Shown: positions 38,506-47,994, counted from the first letter of the stretch. The stretch is DNA of 64,000 nucleotides from Pseudomonadota bacterium (GCA_018241505.1 JAFEDS010000010.1:186001-250000); one strand, 5' to 3'. Notes: generated from the letters alone by a model not told the origin. Program-made: numbers and translations.

Positions 38506-38710
38506 GCGATCCTCGCCAGCGCGACTTCGTCAAGAATGGCTGGAATATGACGGGAGACGTCTATCGTCGAGACGAGCAAGGCAGGAGCACGTCAAGCGAA
38601 CCCTCGCACCGTACAAGTACCCACGTGCAATTGAGTTCCTGGCCGAGCTCCCAAAGACCGCGACGGGCAAAATGCAACGAAGCGCACTACGTGCATCGCT
38701 CTCGCCGTAG
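38454..38710 (+). pseudogene. Decayed CoA-ligase remnant (aminobenzoate-CoA ligase-like)
   Basis: Two pieces of an ANL-superfamily acyl-CoA ligase lie in different frames. In one, [19 protein letters not shown] and [17 protein letters not shown] (about 38457-38577) match the middle part of 2-aminobenzoate-CoA ligase-like enzymes. In another, [19 protein letters not shown] and [12 protein letters not shown] (about 38585-38707) match the C-terminal end, with its catalytic-lysine motif. Roughly 100-120 residues between them are gone. The upstream two-thirds of the enzyme is missing altogether. The gene is dead. Confidence 0.8.
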
Positions 38711-38715
38711 GGTGC

Positions 38716-40245
38716 TCACTCCTTCCGATAGTACGAATAGACGGGCTTTCCCGGGAAGACGTTCTTGACGACCGTGCCCTGCTGCACCACAAGTTGGCCG
38801 TTCACGAGAACATACAGGATGCCTTTCGAATACTGCTTGGCATCCAGGTAGCGGGCGCGCTCCGTGACCTGATTCGGATCGAACAGAATGACGTCTGCAT
38901 CAGCATCCACCTGTAGCCGTCCCTTTTTCTTCATGGCGGGAACAAATCCTTCCAACCGCCGGGCAGGCATCAGGGACATTTTGCGAATGGCATCTGACAA
39001 GCTCAGCGCCCCCGTCTCACGGACGTAGTGGCCGAGGACCCGCGCAAAGGTCCCGGCAGATCGCGGATGACTATAGCGATCCTCGATGTCTCCAGCATCG
39101 CTGGCCACGAGGACCAGTGGGTCCTGCAACCCCTTGGTGATCGTCTCCTCGGAGTTCATGTGCATGAGTACCCCATCCGGCCCATTTCCGGAGCGCAGCG
39201 CTGCGAACTCCTGCGTCGTCAGCCGCCTCCCGGTCACTGTTGATTGCAGATCGCCGACCGAAACACCCCAGCGCTGCTCCCAACCCGGGTCGAAAATGAC
39301 GCTCCTGATCACATCACTGGAAGCATCCCAGGGATACATCTCCGTGGACACATCGACCCCATGCGACCGGGCGTCGTGAAACAACCCAAGCATCTGCAAG
39401 GTGCTGGACATGGCCATACTGTTGATATGGACGATGTGCACGCAGCTCCCAGTGATTGCGGCATTGGCAATCTGCTCCTGCACAGCCTCCAACGTGCTGC
39501 CAGGCTCAACCAGGCTGCCGTAGCGGATGTGCGTGAACACGCACATGTGTCTTTCCGCTGCCAAGCGGGTTAGATCCAGCATCTCCTGGCGGGTGATTCC
39601 AGGTGCATACTGAGTGCCGCTGCCGATGCCGAGTGCACCGTCCTCGAGGCCCGCTTCCAACATTGGCAGGAAGCGCGGATAGCCTTCGGCCGGAATCGCC
39701 TGGTGTATCAACTGCTCGAGCTGAGGGTCCGAGTCGATATCATCAGAGGTCTCGCCCGGGATCCGCGGGTCATCCACCGTGCCACCCTTTTGCAAGGACA
39801 ACCTGACGCGGTCATGATTCACGCTCGCGCCGTAGTTGATCAACTCGTGACCGGCTTTGCGCTCATACCATGGCTTGACGGGAAAAACCCCGATCTCCAG
39901 CTCCAGCCGTGTCGTGACCCCATCCATGGCTTCGTAGGTCGCGGTCTCGTAGCCATAGGCGTGGGAGTGCAAATCGATGAACCCCGGCGCGGCAACGAGA
40001 CCACCGGCCTTGATTGTCTTCTTCCCGGACAGCGTTTCGGGCGATATCGCTGCGATGCGTGCACCGGATATGCCGATGTTACGCACGGCATCGAGGCCGC
40101 TCTCAGGATCAATCACCCGAGCCTCGAAGATGACGATATCGTAAACAGGACCGCTCGTACGCCCCGCGGCGACCGCCGGTAGCGAATGGAGCAAGGACAG
40201 CGCCGCCCCGGCTACAACATTTCGGACCCATCGTTCTGAGCTCAT
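38716..40245 (-). CDS. N-acyl-D-amino-acid deacylase (amidohydrolase), secreted
   Basis: A 509-residue amidohydrolase of the D-aminoacylase type, which removes acyl groups from N-acyl-D-amino acids. It has a signal peptide (NVVAGAALSLLHSLPAVAA), the metal motif DLHSHAYG (H93, H95; the family norm is a His-x-His pair), GVTT at about 109-112, and the later CVFTHIRYG and IVHINSM blocks that hold further metal-binding histidines. ATG 40245 overlaps the upstream stop (TGATG) and has AAGGAG ahead. It is last in a three-gene run with a serine hydrolase and a TonB receptor. Confidence 0.85.
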   Translation of the reverse strand: MSSERWVRNVVAGAALSLLHSLPAVAAGRTSGPVYDIVIFEARVIDPESGLDAVRNIGISGARIAAISPETLSGKKTIKAGGLVAAPGFIDLHSHAYGYETATYEAMDGVTTRLELEIGVFPVKPWYERKAGHELINYGASVNHDRVRLSLQKGGTVDDPRIPGETSDDIDSDPQLEQLIHQAIPAEGYPRFLPMLEAGLEDGALGIGSGTQYAPGITRQEMLDLTRLAAERHMCVFTHIRYGSLVEPGSTLEAVQEQIANAAITGSCVHIVHINSMAMSSTLQMLGLFHDARSHGVDVSTEMYPWDASSDVIRSVIFDPGWEQRWGVSVGDLQSTVTGRRLTTQEFAALRSGNGPDGVLMHMNSEETITKGLQDPLVLVASDAGDIEDRYSHPRSAGTFARVLGHYVRETGALSLSDAIRKMSLMPARRLEGFVPAMKKKGRLQVDADADVILFDPNQVTERARYLDAKQYSKGILYVLVNGQLVVQQGTVVKNVFPGKPVYSYYRKE

Positions 40246-41951
40246 CAAGGAGTCTCCTTCCGATAAAGCGGCACTCCGGTCAACACGAGCCGTAGCGCCC
40301 GTCCGTCCACGATTGGGTCGAACCGCGCGCGCTCCGGGCTGTAGTCCGGATTTCCCGCCCTGAACACTCCGGCACCGAGCGGTTCCAGAGGCTCGGCCTC
40401 GGCCCACTCGCCCAGCCCTCTCAACATCATCAACCGGCCATCGCGAACAAACACGCGCATAACGGGCCCCTCCGGGCCGTCGTTTTGATAGTGCCCTACG
40501 TAAGCGGCATATTCCGCCGGCATGGCAGAGCGAGCCTCGTGCGGCAGATCCTTCCTGACATACCAGCGTGACCCGTGCGAGACTTCAACCACTTCGGAGT
40601 CTTTGCCTCCAGAGCGGCTGAAATAGTAGGCGAAACCATCAGAGTCCGCCGACGATGTCCGGAAGGTGTCCGTTGCCATCCACTGGAGGGGCAGGCTTCC
40701 GTGGTCTCCCGCGACTGCCAGCCCGTCGCCACTCTCAACAAATTTGACCACCGCATCGGATTGAAGGGCGCCGTCGCTGCCCACGAGCTGATAGGTGCCC
40801 GCGTACACTCGAGGCCGCGCACGCTTCGCATGCTGCGTGGGTGCCGGCGGCGCAGGAAGCGCCTGGCCCCGATAGGCAGCCACCAGGGACTTCTCGATCC
40901 ACTCCCGCAGCGGCGTATCGATGCCCCCGTTACTCAGGAAGACCAGGCCGAATCCATCTCCCATATGCGCTTCGACCCAGCTCGAGAAGCCGGCGATGCC
41001 GCCCGAGTGACTGATCACGGTGTCGCCGTTTTCCTGACGGACGAACAGTCCGTAGGCATAGTCCTCCAGGACCGGTCGGGTCAGCGTGGCGAAGGCCTTT
41101 TCCGGCAACACGAGGCCCTTCGGGCCGGAGCCGCGATTCAGAATGAAACGCAGATACGCGCACATGTCCGCCGCGTTTGACACAATACTGCCATCGCCCG
41201 CCGTGTATTCGAACCAGGGTGCCTCAACGTACGAACCGTCAGAAGGCCAGGTTGTATAGCTGACAACCATATGGGTCCGCTGCGCGTCGTCAATGACCGC
41301 GGAAGTTGCAGTCATTCCCAAACGGTCGAGCACCCGCCTCCGGATGATTGCGTGGTAAGGAATGCCCTCAATGTTCTCCAATACATAGCCAAGGAGCTGG
41401 TAGCCCGTGTTGGAATACCACCAATGCGCGCCCGGCGCATAGCTCGGCTCGAAGCCCTGCAACGCCACCATGGCATAGCGCGAGGACGCCGCATCCTCCA
41501 GATAGTTCGGCAGCCCTGCCGTATGGGTCATCAGGTGATGTCCGGTGATGTTTGCCAGGCGCGGATTCGCTTTGAGCGCGGGCAGGTAGCGTGTAATCGG
41601 CGCCCGTGGATCGAAACGGCCCTCCTCGGCCAACTGCATCAAAGCAATTGACGTGAAGGCCTTCGAAATCGATCCGATCGCAAGTCGTGACTCAGACGTG
41701 AGGGGCGTATGGGCCTTGAGATCGGCAAACCCATGGACGAGCACCTTACGTAACTGATGGCGATCCGTAACCCCCACCACCAGCCCTGGCATCGAGGACG
41801 TCGCGAGCGCCTCGTCAATCGCCGCATAGGCTCGCGAAAGCCGTGCATCGATGTCGGCCTGTGTTGGATTGGCGCAGGCCGGCTCGGCTCCCGTCAGCAA
41901 ACTACCCATGAGCGCCGCGGCAAGCACTAGTACTGGCAACCGCCTGGCCAT
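40245..41951 (-). CDS. S12-family serine hydrolase (beta-lactamase-like) with C-terminal domains
   Basis: A 568-residue secreted serine hydrolase. A signal peptide (LPVLVLAAALMGSLLTGAEPACA) is followed by the class-C-beta-lactamase/S12 fold with S94-I-S-K97, Y179-S-N181 and the HSGG motif in SHSGGIAGFSS (about residue 327). The last 200 residues form extra beta-rich domains, as in S12 peptidases such as Pab87, an exopeptidase acting on D-residue peptides. Its stop overlaps the next start, so the two are coupled. Substrate is inferred from family and neighbours only; esterase activity is possible too. Confidence 0.82.
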   Translation of the reverse strand: MARRLPVLVLAAALMGSLLTGAEPACANPTQADIDARLSRAYAAIDEALATSSMPGLVVGVTDRHQLRKVLVHGFADLKAHTPLTSESRLAIGSISKAFTSIALMQLAEEGRFDPRAPITRYLPALKANPRLANITGHHLMTHTAGLPNYLEDAASSRYAMVALQGFEPSYAPGAHWWYSNTGYQLLGYVLENIEGIPYHAIIRRRVLDRLGMTATSAVIDDAQRTHMVVSYTTWPSDGSYVEAPWFEYTAGDGSIVSNAADMCAYLRFILNRGSGPKGLVLPEKAFATLTRPVLEDYAYGLFVRQENGDTVISHSGGIAGFSSWVEAHMGDGFGLVFLSNGGIDTPLREWIEKSLVAAYRGQALPAPPAPTQHAKRARPRVYAGTYQLVGSDGALQSDAVVKFVESGDGLAVAGDHGSLPLQWMATDTFRTSSADSDGFAYYFSRSGGKDSEVVEVSHGSRWYVRKDLPHEARSAMPAEYAAYVGHYQNDGPEGPVMRVFVRDGRLMMLRGLGEWAEAEPLEPLGAGVFRAGNPDYSPERARFDPIVDGRALRLVLTGVPLYRKETP

Positions 41952-41952
41952 C

Positions 41953-44163
41953 TCAGAAGTCATGCCGCAGGGTGATAGCCCAATTGACCGGTTCACCCAC
42001 TGCATTGCCATAGAACAACGTCCCATAGTTGTTGATGAAGTAATGGCGGTCGAGCAAGTTGTGCGCGTTGAGCTGCACGCTCGTACTGCCGAAGCTATAA
42101 CCGGCGGTCGCATCCAGGACCAGATATCCGGCAATGTCCCGAGTGGAACCGTCATAAGCTGTCTTTTCCGGCCCTACATAACGGGCACCCGCGCCGAAGG
42201 ACAGACCGTGCAGGAGGCCGTCTTCGAGGGTATAGGTTGAGAATAAACTGGCGGTCTGTTTCGGCAGGAATATTTCGGTCCGGCCCACGTTGATTGGATC
42301 GGAGTCCTTGGACACTTTCGGATCCAGGTAGGCGTACCCCACATTCAACTGCCATTGGCGCGACAGTCGCCCAATGCCCTCGAGCTCGATTCCCTTGTGC
42401 TTCAACTCCCCGACCGCCCGATAGCGGTCGAGTCCATCGATCTGCGTATCGAATTGCCCCTGATTCTTCTGGGTGATCTGGAACACCGCCGTCGTCAACA
42501 GCAACCGCCCGTCGGGGGAGCGATACTTCACGCCAACTTCGTACTGCTCTCCGAGGATGGGCGGCAGCACGTGATTGTTGACATTGGTCCAGGTCTGAGG
42601 ATTGAAGGATTGGCTGAAGCTCACATAGGCATTCGTACCGTGCGCCATCTCATAAGTGAGACCGCCGCGGTAGCTGATCTGGCTACCTGAGCTGAAGTCC
42701 TGGTAATCGCCATTTTCGACCTGCGTGATGCGCGGCTTCGCATAGGAGGCGCCGCCGAGCAGCAGGAGGTGATCGGTGACCTGGATCACCGACTGGATCG
42801 AGAGTGTGAGCGTTCGCAGGTCGAGGTCTGTGAACGTCTTCGGGCCGGTCGGCACCGCCGAGTTGAATGCCTTTTCGACACCCGCCTGACCGGCGCTGAC
42901 ATTCACCGATCCGACGTATGGATTGTCCGGATCGGGCCCCGCGTACGGTCCACTGAAGATGGCCTGACCGCCGGCCGCGTCCGACACGCCGTCCTGGTAC
43001 ATCGCCGCCGCGGAGACAAAGCTGTTCGCCAGCCCCAGCTCATCAAAATGATAGACGCCCGCAACACCGATTCCGTAGTCCTTCTCCGTCAACCCGCCGG
43101 TGAAGTCCTGGATTGCCAGCCCGATGTTGCCTTCGGGGTCCAGTCCGAAGGAGTACGGTGCTATGCCATTGGTCTTGACCAGGCGGTAGTTACCCTTGAT
43201 GCTCAGATCGAGCATGCTGTTGGCGTGCCAAGTCAAATCGCCTTCCGCATGGTACACGTTGGTCCGCACCTCCATCTCCTTGGAGCCGATCAGGAACGAT
43301 CGCGGCAGCGGAGCGGGCGACCCATCCTCCAGCGTCGGCACTCCATCGAACGAGGTCCGCACGTGCAGCTCGTATCCTCCATGCAAATACGCCGACAGCG
43401 AGTCGATTCCAGACCAGTTGATGCCACCGTACACCACGGTATTCGCATGGCTGACGTCGGTCATGAAACTGTCGCCCTGATCGCGGACAACGACGCCGAT
43501 GCCACGCAGGGTCTTGGCGGGATCGAGCGCGCCGGCGATCTGACCTTCAACACGGTAGGTATTCCAGGAGCCGCCCTGAACCGAGACATAGCTGGGAGTC
43601 GTCCGGGTGGCGCTCTTGGTCACGAAGTTGACCAACCCACCCGCGCTCGAGACGCCATAAATGACAGAGGAAGGCCCTTTGACGACTTCCAACCTGTCGA
43701 TGATTGCGTAGTCCGGCTCGTAACTGGTGCCGGACAGCGTCCCAACATTCAGCCCGTCGATGGATTGGAGGGACGAAAAGCCTCGTAGCTTGATGATTGT
43801 GCCGAAGCCTTCCTGGTTGCCCGCATTGAGTGCGCCCGGCGTGTATTCCGCTATATCACCCAGCGTCTTCAGGTCCGCGGCCTTGATGAAGTCCTCGCTG
43901 ACCAGACTGATCGATTGCGGCACCTTCTCGATCGGCAATGGCAAATTCGTCGCGCCGCTGGTGTCCACGCTCAAGAATTCATAGTGACCGCTGACGACGA
44001 CCTCCTCCAGGTCGCCTCCCCTGGAGGAGGCGTTCGCGGCCTGACCGGCCGGATCCCCTACATCCGCGGCGATCGCCTGCTGGATCGCGGCAGCAGAGGC
44101 AAGAACGAGAGCCATCCGCCGGCTCACACCAACGTGTCCGGTCTTCAATGCGAAGGTGAGCAT
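41953..44163 (-). CDS. TonB-dependent outer-membrane receptor
   Basis: A 736-residue TonB-dependent transporter with a signal peptide (ALVLASAAAIQQAIA), a TonB-box-like LEEVVVSG near 52-59, a plug domain (IPLPIEKVPQSISL-type segment, then IIDRLEVVKGPSSVIYG) and a 22-strand barrel ending in Phe (LRHDF), as needed for barrel insertion. It resembles siderophore receptors in its plug, but its place in an operon with a deacylase and serine hydrolase suggests import of a peptide or amino-acid compound. GGGGGT precedes the ATG. It is divergent from the DUF1611 gene. Confidence 0.88.
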   Translation of the reverse strand: MLTFALKTGHVGVSRRMALVLASAAAIQQAIAADVGDPAGQAANASSRGGDLEEVVVSGHYEFLSVDTSGATNLPLPIEKVPQSISLVSEDFIKAADLKTLGDIAEYTPGALNAGNQEGFGTIIKLRGFSSLQSIDGLNVGTLSGTSYEPDYAIIDRLEVVKGPSSVIYGVSSAGGLVNFVTKSATRTTPSYVSVQGGSWNTYRVEGQIAGALDPAKTLRGIGVVVRDQGDSFMTDVSHANTVVYGGINWSGIDSLSAYLHGGYELHVRTSFDGVPTLEDGSPAPLPRSFLIGSKEMEVRTNVYHAEGDLTWHANSMLDLSIKGNYRLVKTNGIAPYSFGLDPEGNIGLAIQDFTGGLTEKDYGIGVAGVYHFDELGLANSFVSAAAMYQDGVSDAAGGQAIFSGPYAGPDPDNPYVGSVNVSAGQAGVEKAFNSAVPTGPKTFTDLDLRTLTLSIQSVIQVTDHLLLLGGASYAKPRITQVENGDYQDFSSGSQISYRGGLTYEMAHGTNAYVSFSQSFNPQTWTNVNNHVLPPILGEQYEVGVKYRSPDGRLLLTTAVFQITQKNQGQFDTQIDGLDRYRAVGELKHKGIELEGIGRLSRQWQLNVGYAYLDPKVSKDSDPINVGRTEIFLPKQTASLFSTYTLEDGLLHGLSFGAGARYVGPEKTAYDGSTRDIAGYLVLDATAGYSFGSTSVQLNAHNLLDRHYFINNYGTLFYGNAVGEPVNWAITLRHDF

Positions 44164-44219
44164 GAGACCCCCATTGATCTCTTATTGAAGCTGTGATGCG
44201 GGGCGATGATGTCACCATC

Positions 44220-44266
44220 TTTGCGTATATGCAAATTCTGTTGCCAACTTATTTCCGTATATGCAA
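44220..44266. promoter_or_regulatory. Repeated operator-like sequence between receptor and DUF1611 genes
   Basis: CGTATATGCAA occurs twice in direct orientation (44224-44234 and 44256-44266), 32 bp apart, or three helical turns. The first copy is centred in an almost perfect palindrome, TTTGCGTATATGCAAA (44220-44235, 14 of 16 symmetric). The second overlaps the Shine-Dalgarno of the DUF1611 gene (AAGGA 44265-44269). The layout fits a dimeric regulator that controls one or both divergent genes; no regulator gene is in view. Confidence 0.6.
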
Positions 44267-44276
44267 GGATGCCGCC

Positions 44277-45302
44277 GTGAAAGCACAACTACTCGATCTA
44301 CCCCGTCCCTACCTGGTGTTCCTCGGTGAGGACGGCGACCTGCCCTTTGCCAAGACCGCATTCGGACTGCGCGACTGGGCGCCCGGTCTGTGCCTGGGAG
44401 AGTTGGTCTGCCCTGGCGCAAAGCTCAGTATCGGACTGCGACCGCTGAAGCCTCGCGACGCGCACGCACTGGGCGCACGCTCGGTGGTCATCGGGGTCGC
44501 CAACATTGGCGGCTTGCTGAAAGAAACTTGGATTCAGCCCCTACTCGAGTGTCTCGAAGCGGGCCTGGACATCATCAGCGGTATGCACGGCAGGCTCGAC
44601 AGCACCACCGTGCTCAAAACCGCCGCTCAGCGCCACGGCCGGCGTCTCATTGACGTTCGCACGCCACCTCCCAACATCCCAATTGCGACCGGCCGCAAGC
44701 GGTCCGGCAAGCGGCTGCTGACCGTGGGCACCGATTGCGCTTTGGGCAAGAAGTACACCGCGCTGTGCCTGGAGAGGGAGTTCCGCAAACGAGGCGTGGA
44801 CGCTGACTTCCGCGCCACCGGCCAAACCGGCATTCTCATTGCCGGCTCCGGAATTCCGATCGACGCGGTCGTCGCGGATTTCGTGGCCGGAGCCGCAGAG
44901 ATTCTCAGCCCGGACGCGGCGGAGTCTCACTGGGACGTAGTGGAAGGCCAGGGATCGATATTCCATCCCGCCTACGCGGGCGTCACACTCGGGCTGCTGC
45001 ACGGCACTCAGCCCGATGTCATCGTGTTGTGTCACCAGGCGGGCCGGGAACGAATCATGGGACTGGAGGAATTCCGGACACCGGATATCGCTGAAGCGAT
45101 CGAGCTGACTTTGTCACTCGCACGGCGCACCAACCCCAAGGTGCATTGCGCCGGAGTCAGCCTCAACACCTCTCATCTCAGTGCGGCGGCAGCACGCACG
45201 GTGTTGGCTGAGCACAGCACTGTATTGCAACTCCCCGTGGCCGATCCGATGCGAGGAGGAGACGAGCTCGCGCGGCTCGTCGAGGCTTGCCTGGCCTATT
45301 GA
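44277..45302 (+). CDS. dgcN: DUF1611 / DgcN-type D-glutamate N-acetyltransferase
   Basis: A 341-residue soluble protein of the DUF1611 family. DgcN members acetylate D-glutamate in a D-Glu breakdown route. The nucleotide-like loop GTDCALGKKYTA (151-162) and the motif EGQGSIFHPAYAG (223-235) are family hallmarks. Start GTG 44277 is chosen because AAGGA lies 7 nt ahead; the frame extends to 44193 but would include the repeat. The route's partner DgcA is not in the window. It is divergent from the receptor operon that also encodes a D-aminoacylase. Confidence 0.72.
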   Translation: MKAQLLDLPRPYLVFLGEDGDLPFAKTAFGLRDWAPGLCLGELVCPGAKLSIGLRPLKPRDAHALGARSVVIGVANIGGLLKETWIQPLLECLEAGLDIISGMHGRLDSTTVLKTAAQRHGRRLIDVRTPPPNIPIATGRKRSGKRLLTVGTDCALGKKYTALCLEREFRKRGVDADFRATGQTGILIAGSGIPIDAVVADFVAGAAEILSPDAAESHWDVVEGQGSIFHPAYAGVTLGLLHGTQPDVIVLCHQAGRERIMGLEEFRTPDIAEAIELTLSLARRTNPKVHCAGVSLNTSHLSAAAARTVLAEHSTVLQLPVADPMRGGDELARLVEACLAY

Positions 45303-45530
45303 GCGAAACGCCGAATCCGCCGCTTCCCCGCGGCTTGCGGCACGGTACAGATCGACAGTGCGTGGCATGGCGCCTCACTTCGCGACTGCCAACGCGTCCG
45401 CGCGCGCGAAGCGATTTGCGTTTCCGCAAAAGCAACGTGTGCTAACGGTTCTGGGCATGTAAATGACACTGAGCTAAACTTGGCGGGACCCGGGCAGGCA
45501 AACAACAAATATGTAAACAGGGAGAGGTTG
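45303..45530. other. Intergenic stretch with no recognised feature
   Basis: These 228 bp between dgcN and the thioredoxin-like gene hold no convincing gene, promoter or hairpin with a T tract. Short open frames on both strands lack any recognisable protein sequence. The last 10 bases hold GGGAGAGG, the ribosome site of the next gene. Confidence 0.6.
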
Positions 45531-46091
45531 ATGACTGGGGCCAAATCACTGCGTATCGCTGCAATACTGGGGTTTTCCATCCTGTGTGCAATGCCCGCCG
45601 GCGCGGCAAAGCCAACAGGGCCGAAGGTTGGCGACGCTCCACCGGTGGATGAGTTGGGAAAGGATGCCTCCGGCAATCGGATCCACCTGAGCGACTATCG
45701 CGGGAAGATTGTCATCATCTCGTTCTGGGCTTCCTGGTGCGGTCCGTGCCGCAAGGAGCTGCCGGTCCTCGCAGCGATCCAGAAATCAGGGACGCGTGAC
45801 AAGATTGCCGTATTCGCCGTCAATTGGCGGGAGAGTCGGGACAGGTTCTTCCAAATCAAGCGCGCCTTGAAAACGGAAGACCTCACGCTGGTGAGCGACG
45901 AGAGCGGCCGTTACGGCGCGAAGTATGCGGTGGACGGTATACCGCACATGATAATCATTGGGCGCGATGGTCGGATCGCGGCCGTGCATGTTGGATACGG
46001 CGAGAGCGAGATTCCCGATCTCGTGAACGAAATCAATGCGCTTTGGAACAAACCTACTGACTCGGAGTCGAGTGGCGGTTCATTACTGTAG
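45531..46091 (+). CDS. TlpA-like secreted thioredoxin
   Basis: A 186-residue thioredoxin-fold protein of the TlpA/ResA kind. It has a signal peptide (RIAAILGFSILCAMPAGAA) and the redox motif W-C-G-P-C in FWASWCGPCRKELPVL (about residues 62-78), then VDGIPHMIIIGRDGRI with the cis-Pro site. It probably reduces disulfides in the periplasm. The start is ATG 45531 with GGAGAGG ahead; the frame opens upstream. The stop lies inside the tail of the convergent carboxylesterase gene (overlap 46083-46091). Confidence 0.87.
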   Translation: MTGAKSLRIAAILGFSILCAMPAGAAKPTGPKVGDAPPVDELGKDASGNRIHLSDYRGKIVIISFWASWCGPCRKELPVLAAIQKSGTRDKIAVFAVNWRESRDRFFQIKRALKTEDLTLVSDESGRYGAKYAVDGIPHMIIIGRDGRIAAVHVGYGESEIPDLVNEINALWNKPTDSESSGGSLL

Positions 46092-47696
46092 GTGCTGAGC
46101 TTTCAGATCAATGCGGTTACGCACAGATGCCATGTAAGCATCCATCAGCGCGTGCTCTTCGCGATGTGGAAGGTCTATGGAATCGATCGTATCGCCAATA
46201 TCCAGCACCTGTTCGCGCGCATCGAACAAAGGCCACTTCGGAACCCCCTCGCCGTTGGGATCACCTGTCTTGGCGAAGTTGGTCCAATACGTCTGAATGT
46301 CGTGAACGAGGCGGACATCCCGAGAGGCGCGCACGGGATTTTCATGGAGATAGAAGAAAAGGTTGGGTAGAAACCCGAAAACGTAGGCAAGCTCCGCGCC
46401 GTGGGAAGCGCCGACTCGGGGATAGGGTCCGAAGGGCGGCACATGCGAGAATATATACAAGAAAGTCTTGCGTCCGCCGGCGTCTCTATGCAGGCGGGCC
46501 CATGTCACTTCCTGCCAGCCGAAGGCTTCCTCTGTCTTGAACCGCACCCACGAATGCTTCGCCTCCTCATCGGTCGAGGCCGGATACAGGGCAAGCATTC
46601 GATTCGAGTAGTCGCCGTACCTCTTGTGGATGTATGCCGTGAAGGCTTGCGCGTTAAGTGGCACACCGGCGAGTGCCCCATCATCCGCGGTATAACCCAG
46701 CAGCAGTTCGACTGGCGCCTGCTGGCCATCCCGATAGAGTTGCGTAGTGTCCTTGGGACTCACGTAGCCATCAACGTTGAGACCGGTGCCGGGAGGTCTC
46801 GGTGCTGCAATGATCTTGGCCGCCGACATCTGACGCAGCGCGGCGATCGATGTTGCATTCAATTGAGCGGCAAATGCGATGCCCGATTGTTCCGCTGTGG
46901 GAAGGGAGGGCGGGCCATCCGAGGTATCGACAGGTCCGAAGTCGCCGCCACTCTCCGCAATCACGCGGTGAAATAGACCCTTGGCGAGCGGCGAGACCAT
47001 CAGCTTGGAAAGGTTGTACGCGCCGGCTGATTGTCCAAACAGGGTGACGTTGCCGGGATCGCCGCCGAAAGCAGCAATATTGCCCTGGACCCAGCGCAAC
47101 AGAGCGATCTGATCCAGCAGCAGATAGTTGCCTGAGACCTTGTGCTCCGACTCATTCGACAACTGCGGATGAGCCAGCATGCCGAGCTCGCCCAGCCGGC
47201 TGTTGAATGTCAACACGAGCACACCCTTTTGCGCCAGTTGGCCCCCACCGTAGAGCTGTGCCGATCCCGAGCCGTTAGTGTTATTGCCGCCGTACAGCCA
47301 GATCATTACCGGTAGCTTCGCGGTCGTCGAATGGTCCGGCTCCCAGATGTTCAAATAGAGGCAGTCTTCGTTCGTGGGCTCTACGGCCATCCCCGGCACA
47401 CTCGCCCCGATTTGCGGGCACGCCGGTTTGAAAACTTGCGTCTTCAGAATTCCTTGCCAATCGTCGACCGGATGCGGCGCTTGCCAGCGCAATTGACCCA
47501 CGGGTGGTGCCGCGAACGGAATACCGCGATAGACCGTAAGGCCGTTTTCACGTGTGCCTTGTATCAGGCCATTGGCGACGCGGATCGGCTCGGCGAGTTG
47601 GGACGGCGATGAGCGAAGGAGGAACGCGGCCGTCGCGAGGACCAAAACCAATACGAGAATGCCGGCACTGACGTAGCGTCGCACGCGCCTTTCCAT
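46083..47696 (-). CDS. Type-B carboxylesterase, membrane-anchored or secreted
   Basis: A 537-residue alpha/beta hydrolase of the carboxylesterase type. A hydrophobic N-terminal segment (about 10-27) acts as signal or anchor. The nucleophile is S223 in FGQSAGAYN; the catalytic His lies in GASHGAELAYVFG near residue 432. The oxyanion-hole motif, normally HGG, reads YGG (LPVMIWLYGGNN, about 128-139), which is an unusual change. The region VYRGIPFAAPPVGQLRW is typical. It converges on the thioredoxin-like gene with a 9-bp overlap. Confidence 0.85.
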   Translation of the reverse strand: MERRVRRYVSAGILVLVLVLATAAFLLRSSPSQLAEPIRVANGLIQGTRENGLTVYRGIPFAAPPVGQLRWQAPHPVDDWQGILKTQVFKPACPQIGASVPGMAVEPTNEDCLYLNIWEPDHSTTAKLPVMIWLYGGNNTNGSGSAQLYGGGQLAQKGVLVLTFNSRLGELGMLAHPQLSNESEHKVSGNYLLLDQIALLRWVQGNIAAFGGDPGNVTLFGQSAGAYNLSKLMVSPLAKGLFHRVIAESGGDFGPVDTSDGPPSLPTAEQSGIAFAAQLNATSIAALRQMSAAKIIAAPRPPGTGLNVDGYVSPKDTTQLYRDGQQAPVELLLGYTADDGALAGVPLNAQAFTAYIHKRYGDYSNRMLALYPASTDEEAKHSWVRFKTEEAFGWQEVTWARLHRDAGGRKTFLYIFSHVPPFGPYPRVGASHGAELAYVFGFLPNLFFYLHENPVRASRDVRLVHDIQTYWTNFAKTGDPNGEGVPKWPLFDAREQVLDIGDTIDSIDLPHREEHALMDAYMASVRNRIDLKAQHLQ

Positions 47697-47908
<212 letters not shown>

Positions 47909-47994
47909 AGATCCCGTTTCTGGGGTTCCGATCCGGGACCCCCATTTCGGGGGCTGGTATCCTAGCAAAACGTGGTTCGACCAGGGGGTCAGAG

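Noticed and set aside
40246-40407. Upstream extension of the deacylase frame
   Set aside because: Arg-rich part without features; ATG 40245 has a ribosome site, signal peptide and coupling overlap.
41952-42155. Upstream extension of the S12 hydrolase frame
   Set aside because: It overlaps the receptor gene's end in another frame; the signal peptide begins at 41951.
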